Part shown: piece after piece, positions 43,595-50,435 of the stretch | Position numbering within the stretch: the stretch's first letter is position 1 | Layout of the letters: every line of letters begins with the position of its first letter | Source: Micromonospora deserti | GTDB taxonomy: Bacteria > Actinomycetota > Actinomycetes > Mycobacteriales > Micromonosporaceae | DNA: 50,435 bases | Assembly: GCF_003236335.1 (NCBI RefSeq) | Contig: NZ_POUB01000019.1 | Coordinates: 1 to 50,435, forward strand | Direction: 5' to 3' | Program-made: the position numbers and the translations under genes | The notes under the pieces: model-generated | Told to the model about the DNA's origin: nothing | The model's database searches: none | Seen by the model: the letters and a program-made list of their open reading frames with translations, nothing else

Positions 43595-43880
43595 ATGAGC
43601 AGGCTGCTCGACGAAATTCTCACCGCCCACGGCGGCCTTGGGCGCTGGCAGGCAATGACCGCCCTCACCGCCCACGGCAGATTCGGCGGCCTCCTGCGCT
43701 CGCGCTTCCCCGGAAACCGCCTGGCCAACCTGACCGCGCGGGTGCAGCTGGCAGAACAGCCCGTCGTCTTGCACGGCTTCCCACAAAGGGACCAGCAGGC
43801 GGTGTTCGATCAGGGCACGTCCGGATCGAGACGCGTGATGGCGAACTGATCAACGCCGCACGCACCGCCTTCGGAGGGCT
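43595..43880 (+). pseudogene. N-terminal fragment of a conserved actinobacterial protein
   Basis: Begins LLDEILTAHGGLGRWQAMTA and RFGGLLRSRFPGNRLANLTA, a conserved start of a roughly 250-residue hypothetical protein family. Near 43810 the frame shifts: the continuation RIETRDGELINAARTAFGG is in a different frame. Homology stops at about 43880. It is both frameshifted and 3'-truncated. Function unknown. Confidence 0.65.
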
Positions 43881-44300
43881 CAGCGGACTACCCGCAGCGC
43901 GGGGTAGGACGCGTCGGCGACCTGCGGCAAGGTGACCATCTGGGGACGCCAGCGCACGTCGGGCGGGGCGATGTCCTCGCGCCGGTCGAGGACCGTGACG
44001 CAGGTGGCGTCGAGGAGGGTGCTGTGCCGCGGGTGGGGGTGGACGACGAGCCACCGGCGCTGACTCTCGTCCTTGTCCTTGGGCGGTGTCTTCGCGGCTG
44101 CTGGGGATCTGGTGCACGGTGGCGCCGTAGGCGCGTAGTTGCCCGGTCTTGCCGGTTGAGGTGCCCTCGGGTACGTAGACGTCGCAGGCGATGCCGGCGC
44201 GGGCGGCGTAGGCGGCGACGGCGGTTCCGGCGTTGCCGCTGCTTTAGGCCATGAGCCGGGTGACGCCGAGGCGGGCGGCGCACCGCGGCGAGCATGAGCG
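43881..44300 (-). pseudogene. Debris of a threonine-synthase-like PLP enzyme
   Basis: At about 44100-44250 the minus strand reads SSGNAGTAVAAYAARAGIAC, then DVYVPEGTSTGKTGQLRAYG and ATVHQIP, the substrate/cofactor Ser-Gly-Asn loop of the fold type II PLP family (threonine synthase, serine dehydratase). A TAA stop stands just before SSGNAG, and the frame is lost after EDTA. Downstream, 43880-44060 continues in another frame with LLDATCVTVLDRREDI, of unknown origin. It is a multiply broken fragment. Confidence 0.65.
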
Positions 44301-44462
44301 TCGCCGGATGCGACGCCTACCGGGCAGGACATGCAGTGGCCTGGCACAGAGCTGCAGCCGTCTGAGTGGTTCGTCGATGTCCGGCAGTTCGTCATCGAGC
44401 GACGTCCGACTATAACCGTCCGTGACTACGTCAGTCATCTTTCGACCTCTCTCCCGAAGCAG

Positions 44463-44492
44463 CGAAGCCCTCACCCGCGGGTGAGGGCTTCG
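44463..44492. terminator. 30-nt perfect palindrome, terminator of the sigma/ABC operon
   Basis: CGAAGCCCTCACCCG is followed directly by its exact reverse complement, so all 15 pairs match (only the central four bases must form the loop). It begins 22 nt beyond the stop of the last gene of the minus-strand operon (44515). Such GC-rich perfect hairpins without a long U-run act as terminators in actinomycetes. Confidence 0.75.
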
Positions 44493-44514
44493 TGCGGTCA
44501 AGTCGGGGGTACGG

Positions 44515-45120
44515 TCACTGCTGGGCGGCTTCGGCGGGCGCGCTCCGCGCCGGCCCGGCCACGGCGTACGCGATGAGCCCGCCGAACGCGAGCAGCCCGG
44601 CTGTCACAGCGGCGGCGGTGCTGGCTGGAGCCTGTGCCTGCCACGTCAGGATCCGCCCCGCGACCGGTTCCGGCAGCGGGGAGATGATCGCGACCAGCGT
44701 CCAGCCCAGCGGAAGGAACCATGCCCGGGCGGTGCCCATCGTCGCGGCGCACAGGGCGGTCAGCCCCAGCAGCCCGGCCGCGTCGCGCACCACCAGCCAG
44801 GCAGGGCCGAAACGGGCCCCGGTCGCCAGCGTGGCCAGCAGCAGCACGACCACGATCAGGAAAGCCGCCACCAGGTGGGCGATCCGTCGCGGCAGCCAGG
44901 AGAACGCGGCCGTCTTCTCCACGGCGTCGTCGGGGCCACCGAGGGTGGCGGTCAGGGCCGCGACCATCAGCAGGAGCGTCAGGACGACCATCTGCACGGC
45001 GACGGTGCGGTTGTCGGAGAACACCGACCACAGCGACCACATCAGCGCCGCGCAGCCGCCTGCCGTGATCAGCGCCATCGGGACACGCCGGGAGCGCAGG
45101 TACAGCGTCAGCCACCTCAT
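44515..45120 (-). CDS. Integral membrane protein, second ABC-2-type membrane component
   Basis: 201 residues from ATG 45120, which overlaps the stop of the preceding gene by 4 nt. About six hydrophobic segments (LITAGGCAALMWSLWSVF, MVVLTLLLMVAALTATLGG, LVAAFLIVVVLLLATLATG and others). No enzymatic motif. It is the last gene of the sigma/anti-sigma/ABC operon and most likely forms the transporter channel with the 440-residue protein upstream. The substrate is unknown. Confidence 0.75.
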   Translation of the reverse strand: MRWLTLYLRSRRVPMALITAGGCAALMWSLWSVFSDNRTVAVQMVVLTLLLMVAALTATLGGPDDAVEKTAAFSWLPRRIAHLVAAFLIVVVLLLATLATGARFGPAWLVVRDAAGLLGLTALCAATMGTARAWFLPLGWTLVAIISPLPEPVAGRILTWQAQAPASTAAAVTAGLLAFGGLIAYAVAGPARSAPAEAAQQ

Positions 45121-46439
45121 GGCGTGCTCCCGGAGAACAGTCCGTTGCCGGCCGTGCAGTTCACCGCGGCCTGACGCAGTGCCAGCACGCGGGCCTCCGC
45201 TTCGCGGCCGGGCAGTTGCCGCAGGTCGTTCCACAGCTCCACGGCCCGCTCGCTGTCCGCCAGCGCGAAACTCTTACTGGCCGCCGCCGGCTCTCGTCCG
45301 ATCAGCCAGTGAGCGGCCGCAATCCGGTCTGCCATGTCGACGACGTTCTCGCACCGGGGTGGGCTGGCGAACGCCCCGGCCGCCACTTCCACCCGCACAT
45401 CGGTTCTGTCCGCGATGTGACCGTCGTCGCCGACCTCGACGCTGAGCAGTACGACGTCGGTGCGCCACGGCGGATAGCTCTCGGGGACGTACGTGGTGGT
45501 GTCCTCGTGCACCATGGTCGGGGCGTCCGGCAGTTTCGCCAGTGCCGCCAGGCCTTCCCGGGCCGGCGCGGTCACCTCGGGCAGCAGCCCCGAATGAACC
45601 CGGCTGACACACACGCGCGGCTTGTCCTCGGTGCACACGAGCTCTCTGGCCACCGGGTCGATCGCGTCGGTGACGAGCCTGTTCTGGTGGGGCATGACCG
45701 TGATCGCCAGCGCGGCGCCCAGCGCCACGGGCAGCAGCGCCGCCACACGGGTGCGCCAGCCGCTGGACGCGAGCAGCATCACGGCGGTGACTGCCAGAGC
45801 GGCCAGCCAGAGGGCCTGGGCGACGCTGGCCCGGCCGGGCACGGTCGTGTAGGCGCCCGGCAGGTTCATCTCGTGGATCGGGGAGAACGTCAGGGCCAGC
45901 CATCCGTGCGGCCGCGTCGCGGCGGGGATGAGCAGCAGGAGCCCCATGCCCGCGATGCCCAGCGCCGGCGCGGTCACCAGCCACGGCAGCAGACGACCGA
46001 TCGCCAGGCCGAGCCAGACCGCCGCGATCAGGGCGAGCGCGCCGACGGCCGTGACGGCGAAGGCCGCCACGGGCAGGTACTCCGCGGTGCCTATTATCCG
46101 CAGGCCGCCGGCGATTCCCATCGCCAGGTATCCGCAGACCACCGCGACCGCCATCGCAATGAGCGTCGGCAGCGCCCGGTGGGTCCTCGGGCGCGGAGTG
46201 CTGGCGAACAGCTCCGCAACCTTCGACCGGCGCTCGCGGCCCGCCTGCCAGGCGCCGGCGGCCAGCGCCAGCGGCCACAACACGGCCAGGTAGAGCCGCT
46301 GGGTCATGGCCAGCTGCATCCATCCGGTGGTGAACACCGTCCCGTCGAGGGCGAGCAGCACCACGCCGGTCACGAACAGGACCAGGGCGGATCCAAGAGC
46401 CGCGGAACGGCGCAGCTCGATACTCAGGATGCGGTTCAT
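45117..46439 (-). CDS. Large ABC transporter membrane protein with extracytoplasmic domain
   Basis: 440 residues. Six or so membrane segments in the first 260 residues (LGSALVLFVTGVVLLALDG to VALGAALAITVMP), then a soluble domain of about 180 residues with cysteine pairs (LVCTEDKPRVCVSRV, RCENVV, NCTAG) that probably lies outside the membrane and may be disulfide-bonded. Both ends have ATGA overlaps, with the ATPase gene before and the small membrane protein gene after. It resembles ABC-2 permease proteins of actinobacterial sigma-linked operons. The soluble tail may sense or bind the substrate. Confidence 0.78.
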   Translation of the reverse strand: MNRILSIELRRSAALGSALVLFVTGVVLLALDGTVFTTGWMQLAMTQRLYLAVLWPLALAAGAWQAGRERRSKVAELFASTPRPRTHRALPTLIAMAVAVVCGYLAMGIAGGLRIIGTAEYLPVAAFAVTAVGALALIAAVWLGLAIGRLLPWLVTAPALGIAGMGLLLLIPAATRPHGWLALTFSPIHEMNLPGAYTTVPGRASVAQALWLAALAVTAVMLLASSGWRTRVAALLPVALGAALAITVMPHQNRLVTDAIDPVARELVCTEDKPRVCVSRVHSGLLPEVTAPAREGLAALAKLPDAPTMVHEDTTTYVPESYPPWRTDVVLLSVEVGDDGHIADRTDVRVEVAAGAFASPPRCENVVDMADRIAAAHWLIGREPAAASKSFALADSERAVELWNDLRQLPGREAEARVLALRQAAVNCTAGNGLFSGSTP

Positions 46440-47236
46440 CGGCCGGTCACCGCCCGGTGGCGGCGCAGCAGCGCGGAGTAGCCCCGCTCGGCAGGGCTGT
46501 CGCCGGGGTCGCCTTCGCTGCCCTGCGCGACCAGGTCGTCCGGGGTGCCCTGATAGACGAGCCGGCCCTCATTGACCATGACCACGTCCGTGCAGGCGGC
46601 CACCACGTCCTCGACGAGATGGGTGGAGACCAGGACACAACTGTCGACGCCCACGTCGCGCAGCAGCTCACGGAAGTCGAGGCGCTGCTCCGGGTCGAGG
46701 CCGACGGTCGGCTCGTCGACCAGCAGCACCTGCGGGTCGTTGACGATCGCCTGCGCGATACCGGCCCGGCGCAGCATGCCGCCGGACAGCGCCTTCATGC
46801 GCGCATCGGCCTTGGCCGTGAGGCCGACCCGCTCGATCGCCCGCTGTGCCGCGCCGGGAACAGCGGTCTTCGGCATCTCCTTGAGCCACGCCATGTACTC
46901 GACGAACTCCCGCACCGTGAAGCGGGGGTAGAACCCGAACTGCTGCGGCAGGTAGCCCAGCCCGCGACGTACGCGCCGCAGGTCGGCACGGCTGTCGACC
47001 GACTCGCCGAGCAGGGCCAGCCGGCCGCCGGCCGGTTTCAGCACCGTGGCCAGCGCACGCATGAGTGTGGTCTTGCCGGCGCCGTTCGGGCCGAGCAAGC
47101 CGTGGACGCCGGCGCCCAGGGCCAGGTCGAGCCCGTCCACGGCCAGGTGCCGGCCGGCGCGCACCCGCAGTCCCTCGGCATGGATGGCCCAGGGATAGGT
47201 AGTGGGGGCCGTCTCGGCCGCGCTCACCGTACGCAT
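46436..47236 (-). CDS. ABC transporter ATP-binding protein
   Basis: 266 residues from ATG 47236, the second of two adjacent ATGs and the one better spaced to AAAGGA. Walker A GPNGAGKTT at about 49-57, the Q-loop in LGYLPQQFGFYPRFTVREFV, signature LSGGMLRRAGIAQAI, Walker B VLLVDEPTVGLDP and H-loop STHLVED. It energises transport by the two membrane proteins downstream, to which it is coupled by a 4-nt overlap. The LSGGM signature and short helical domain are typical of ABC-2 export or bacteriocin-immunity-like systems. Confidence 0.92.
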   Translation of the reverse strand: MRTVSAAETAPTTYPWAIHAEGLRVRAGRHLAVDGLDLALGAGVHGLLGPNGAGKTTLMRALATVLKPAGGRLALLGESVDSRADLRRVRRGLGYLPQQFGFYPRFTVREFVEYMAWLKEMPKTAVPGAAQRAIERVGLTAKADARMKALSGGMLRRAGIAQAIVNDPQVLLVDEPTVGLDPEQRLDFRELLRDVGVDSCVLVSTHLVEDVVAACTDVVMVNEGRLVYQGTPDDLVAQGSEGDPGDSPAERGYSALLRRHRAVTGR

Positions 47237-47253
47237 CATGTTTCCTTTCGAAG

Positions 47254-48054
47254 TCAGTGGTGGCTGGAGAGCCGGCGGAAGTTGTCGCTCTGCGTCGCGG
47301 CGACACCGGCCAGCAGGAGAGTGAGCAGCGCCCACGCGAGTGAACTGCCTGGTTGCAGCACCGCCGGCAGTTCGGCGGTGAGCACGGCGGGCAACACCAC
47401 GGCCAGGGCCCAGGCGATGCCGAGACCGACGGCGGCGAGGCGAACGCCGATGTAAGCGCCCAATGCGATGGTCGCGGCGGTGAAGGCCAGGCATGGCAAC
47501 AGCGTCAAAGCCAGAGAGACGCCGGTACGGCTACTCGCCACCGCGAGTGCTGGCACGACCACGGTCAGGACCGCCGCCGTACGCCGCAGCAGGATCGCCA
47601 GCCCGGCCGCCGGGGTGCTCGCGATCAGCTCCCACGCCGGGTCGGTGCGCCTGCTCCACGCGATCGCCACACCGGGCAGCGGCGCCACCGGGGCCAGCAG
47701 CGCCACCAGCGACGGCAGGCTCGGCTGCACCGCCTGCAACAGGACCGCACAGCCCAGCACCGCCACCGTCATGGACAGCCACGGCACCAGATGCCAGACC
47801 AGCCAGCGGTTGGGCACCGCCGACCAGCGCCGCCGCGGGGCGGGAACCGGCCCGGCGGCGATGGCCTCGTCCACGCCGGCGGCGATCCGGGCGAGCAGAG
47901 CCCCGGTGTCGCCGGTCGTGCCGGCGGCCACCAGCGCACGGCAGTCCGCGCAGTCCTCCAGGTGCACCTCGATCGACCACACCGTGACCTCGTCGAGGTC
48001 CGACCCTCGATCGGCGTAGCGGGCGATCATCGCGGGGCTGATATGCGTGGTCAC
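47254..48054 (-). CDS. Membrane anti-sigma factor with zinc-finger (zf-HC2-like) N-terminus
   Basis: 266 residues from GTG 48054, overlapping the sigma stop by 4 nt (GTGA). The cytoplasmic N-terminus carries the anti-sigma motif HLEDCADC (His31, Cys35, Cys38: Hx3Cx2C). After a proline- and arginine-rich stretch come about six membrane segments, more than the single helix of classical anti-sigma factors. It should hold the cognate ECF factor inactive until a membrane or transport signal arrives. The multi-span domain, next to an ABC transporter, may sense that transporter's state. Confidence 0.85.
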   Translation of the reverse strand: MTTHISPAMIARYADRGSDLDEVTVWSIEVHLEDCADCRALVAAGTTGDTGALLARIAAGVDEAIAAGPVPAPRRRWSAVPNRWLVWHLVPWLSMTVAVLGCAVLLQAVQPSLPSLVALLAPVAPLPGVAIAWSRRTDPAWELIASTPAAGLAILLRRTAAVLTVVVPALAVASSRTGVSLALTLLPCLAFTAATIALGAYIGVRLAAVGLGIAWALAVVLPAVLTAELPAVLQPGSSLAWALLTLLLAGVAATQSDNFRRLSSHH

Positions 48055-48602
48055 GACAGCGCCTCCCGAAGAGCGATTCGAGCCCGCCGGGCCCGGGACT
48101 TCACCGTGTTCTCCGGCACCCCCAGCAGCAAGGAGGTCTCCCGCACCGAGAGCCCGTCCAGCACCATCGCGCGCAGGACCTGCCGCGCCTCCGGCGGAAG
48201 CTCGAGCAGCGCCTGCTCCAGCTCCTGACCCACCCGTACCGCCATGACCTCGTCCTCGGCAGCGGGAGCGACCGACTCGACGAGCGGCACCGCCGGCACC
48301 TGGTTCTGTCGGGCCCGCCGGCGGAACGCATCGACGAGCCGATGCGCGGCGATGGTCCACAGCCAGCCGACCGCGCTGCCCGACGCGCTCCCCCCGGCAA
48401 AGCCGCCCGCCGCACGCCAGACGGCCAGGTAGGTCTCCTGCATCACGTCGGCGACCACGTCGTCGTCGGAGCACCGCCGCCGCAGCCGGGTGACCAGCCA
48501 CGGCGACGTACGCCGGTACAACTCGTCGAACGCGCGCCGGTCCCCGGCGGCGGTGCGGCGCACGAGTTCCTCCTCGTCAGCCGCGTTCAGGCTTCGTTTC
48601 AC
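48051..48602 (-). CDS. ECF sigma factor
   Basis: 183 residues, with GTG 48602 taken as start (VKRSLNAADEEELVRRTAAG); no good ribosome site is visible, and a leaderless or upstream start is possible. Region 2: AFDELYRRTSPWLVTRLRRR, then DVMQETYLAVWRAA and WLWTIAAHRLVDAFRRRARQ. Region 4: LPPEARQVLRAMVLDGLSVR, then LLGVPENTVKSRARRARIAL. It is the first gene of a five-gene operon followed by its anti-sigma factor and an ABC transporter, which it probably activates together with itself. Confidence 0.9.
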   Translation of the reverse strand: MKRSLNAADEEELVRRTAAGDRRAFDELYRRTSPWLVTRLRRRCSDDDVVADVMQETYLAVWRAAGGFAGGSASGSAVGWLWTIAAHRLVDAFRRRARQNQVPAVPLVESVAPAAEDEVMAVRVGQELEQALLELPPEARQVLRAMVLDGLSVRETSLLLGVPENTVKSRARRARIALREALS

Positions 48603-48867
48603 AACCAGCAAGACGAGAGCCGACCACGAACGGGTCCACCCGGAGCTGTGACATGGATCACTGCGTTCGGGCGCCGCACCATCATGCCGACACTGCACAG
48701 ACGGCAGCGGTCAGGTTGCACGAACGCGCCTGGACCTGACGACCTGTCAGCCCAGTCATCCGAGTTCGACATCTTGACCTGAACTCGCAGAAGCGCGCGC
48801 TCCGGGGGCTTCCCCCACCCACGCTCCCGGTGCACTTCCAGAACTCTACATATGCACGGGTTAGAGG

Positions 48868-49450
48868 ATGGTCTACCAGCAAAACGTCGCTCGTTGGTCC
48901 GCGTCTCGGTACGCGTTCGGTGCGCGTTCCGGTACCGCAGGGGTGGACAAGACCACGCTTGCCGGTCGCCTGGCCGCCCGGCTGGACGCGACGCTGATGC
49001 TCGATCCGTTCGCCGACAACCCCTACCTGCCGCAGCTGTACGCCGAGGCCGAACACGCCACAGATGATCTCGCCTTGAAGGTCGAACTCACCTTCATCGC
49101 CCTGCGGGTCGCGCAGTTGCGTCGGATCAAGATGATCACCCGGACTGGTGGCCGGATCGTCGCGGATTGGGCGATGGTGCAGCAACGCATCTTCGCCGCA
49201 GAACGTTGCCCGCCGCCGACGCGGGCCGTGTCGCGCAGACCTGCGGTATCTGGTCCACCGTCAGTCCGAGCCCGGACGTGGCGATCGGGTTGACCGCGCC
49301 CCATCGACCCTGTTTCACCGCGTCAAGCAGCGAGGCCGGGACATGGAGACCCCTCACGTCATCCAACGCGACGGCAGCACGTTCGACGCCCTCAACGACG
49401 CGGACCCCGACGAGCTGATCGCCCAACTCACCGGATCGGAGAAGCCGTGA
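48868..49450 (+). pseudogene. Decayed deoxynucleoside kinase
   Basis: P-loop region degenerate: YAFGARSGTAGVDKTTLAGR where YxIEGxxGxGKTTLA is expected. Then LDPFADNPYLPQLYAEAEHA, LALKVELTFIALRVAQLRRI and GRIVADWAMVQQRIFAAE are typical of deoxyadenosine/deoxyguanosine kinases. After 49205 the continuation (LPAADAGRVAQTCGIW) is in another frame, and the ending RVKQRGRDMETPHVI in yet another. Frameshifts and a damaged nucleotide loop indicate a dead gene. It abuts a second decayed gene. Confidence 0.7.
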
Positions 49451-50326
49451 CCCAACCCGCTTTCGCGCACCAGGGCATTGCCGCGTGCCCGCCCACCACC
49501 CGCCTGATGATCACCGGCCCCGGCAAGGTCGAGCTGATCTCGGAGAGCCTCCCGCCGCTCGGCCCGACCGACGTGTACGCCCAGGCCGTCGTGTCCGGCA
49601 TCATCAGCCACGGCACCGAAATGGCGTGGGTGCGGGGCTCGGCCGCTGCCGTGCACCGCTCGTGGCTGCCCGAGCAACGCCTGTTCATCAATGGGCCAGG
49701 ACGGGACTACCCGGTAGTACCCGGCTACGAGACCATCGCCCGGGTCGCTGCGGTCGGCAGCGCCGCCCGCGACCGGACTTCCGAGGGGATCTGGTCGCAC
49801 TGGACCGACCACACGCCACCGGCCACGTCGTCAGCGTCGACACCGCCGAAGCAGGCCGCCTACCTGCGGACATCGGCCCCGAGCGGGCCGTCTTCTTCAT
49901 CCTCACCCGTGTCGCGTTGCCCACCTGGTCCGCATGCTGACCGGTTCGGCCGGAGCAGACGTGGCGATCGAGGCATCCGGCTCCTACGCCGGACTGCACG
50001 AGGCCATCCGCTGTGTCCGGGTCGGCGCGACCGTCTCCACCGTCGCCTCCTAGCACGGCGACCAAGGCGGCCTGCGGCTCGGCGAGGAGTACCACCGCAA
50101 CCGCATCACCCTTGTCTCCTCGATGACGGTCAACGGCTGCTCGCAGCGCACTATCCCGCCTGGGACCTTCCGCGGCTCAGCGCCCGCCGGCCATCTCGTC
50201 ACCGAGGGCCACGTCCGCGTTGACGGGCTCATCACCCACCACATCCCGTTCGCCGACGCGCATACCGCGTACGACCTCATCGACAAGCGCCCGGAGGAGA
50301 CGATCAAGGAGCCTTTTCCAAGCTGA
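49447..50326 (+). pseudogene. Decayed MDR-family (zinc-type) dehydrogenase
   Basis: Starts TQPAFAHQGIAACPPTTRLM and VPGYETIARVAAVGSAARD, the N-terminal half of a sugar- or threonine-type medium-chain dehydrogenase. From about 49780 the frame is lost. Pieces reappear in other frames: GADVAIEASGSYAGLHEAIR with an in-frame TAG at 50051-50053, and GHVRVDGLITHHIPFADAHT at 50206-50290. At least three disruptions. Its start overlaps the kinase stop, so both decayed as a former operon. Confidence 0.7.
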
Positions 50327-50435
50327 TCTTGCAGCTCGGGACGGGTGCGGCAGGCCTGGTGATCGATGGGTGCGAGGCTCCAGGTAGGACAGCTGTCGAC
50401 CAAGACTCGAAGCCCCGACCGGGAGCCTCGCCATG

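Noticed and set aside
44331..44576. Small plus-strand open frame across the palindrome at 44463
   Set aside because: It would translate through the terminator hairpin and has no ribosome site or family resemblance.
1..50435. CRISPR array, rRNA genes or complete insertion sequences
   Set aside because: No regularly spaced repeats, rRNA-like conserved stretches or intact transposase genes were seen on reading the window.

Overview
The window is high-GC actinomycete DNA (order or genus not determinable from sequence alone). Its core, about 3.6-40.2 kb, is a nonribosomal peptide (NRPS) gene cluster. The cluster combines five adenylation domains, a tryptophan halogenase, a kynurenine-pathway gene set and, unusually, a sirtuin-ATPase gene plus a LOG-family gene fused into the NRPS operon by 4-nt stop/start overlaps.

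Layout. (1) 0-3.6 kb, left flank: a methyltransferase, a quinone oxidoreductase with a MerR/SoxR-like operator, a decayed ECF sigma gene, a 3' tRNA-Arg fragment (possible old att site) and a RidA remnant. (2) 3.6-22.1 kb, minus strand: tryptophan 2,3-dioxygenase, a gene remnant, a PyrH-like tryptophan halogenase, an MFS exporter, an alpha/beta-hydrolase, NRPS-1 (C-A-T-C-A-T), NRPS-2 (C-A-T-TE with a Cys thioesterase), SIR2-ATPase and LOG. (3) 22.4-29.5 kb, plus strand, divergent: a broken HpaB-type monooxygenase, flavin reductase, 3-hydroxyanthranilate 3,4-dioxygenase, ACMS decarboxylase, RidA, aminomuconate-semialdehyde-type dehydrogenase, SDR and a cation/proton antiporter. (4) 29.5-40.2 kb, minus strand: O/C-methyltransferase, ATP-grasp ligase, carbamoyltransferase, NRPS-3 (C-A-MT-T), MbtH and NRPS-4 (partial C-A-T). 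(5) 40.2-44.4 kb, right flank: gene fragments, an ECF sigma factor with SnoaL tail, TfoX and SnoaL-like genes. (6) 44.5-48.6 kb: an ECF sigma/anti-sigma/ABC-transporter operon ending in a 30-nt perfect palindrome. (7) 48.9-50.3 kb: two decayed genes (deoxynucleoside kinase, zinc-type dehydrogenase).

How the genes may work together (inference). Halogenase with flavin reductase makes chloro-Trp. The dioxygenase, whose usual active-site His is Ser, and the hydrolase convert it to (chloro)kynurenine. The divergent operon holds the steps from 3-hydroxyanthranilate to 2-aminomuconate, but no kynureninase is visible and the hydroxylase is damaged. A-domain pockets read by eye suggest Ser (NRPS-1 module 2), Gly (NRPS-2) and Val (NRPS-4). 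NRPS-1 module 1 has a Lys2 (alpha-aminoadipate reductase)-like A domain, and the NRPS-3 pocket is unassigned with an embedded methyltransferase. Carbamoylation, methylation and ATP-grasp ligation would tailor the product. No pathway-specific regulator gene lies between 3.6 and 40.2 kb.
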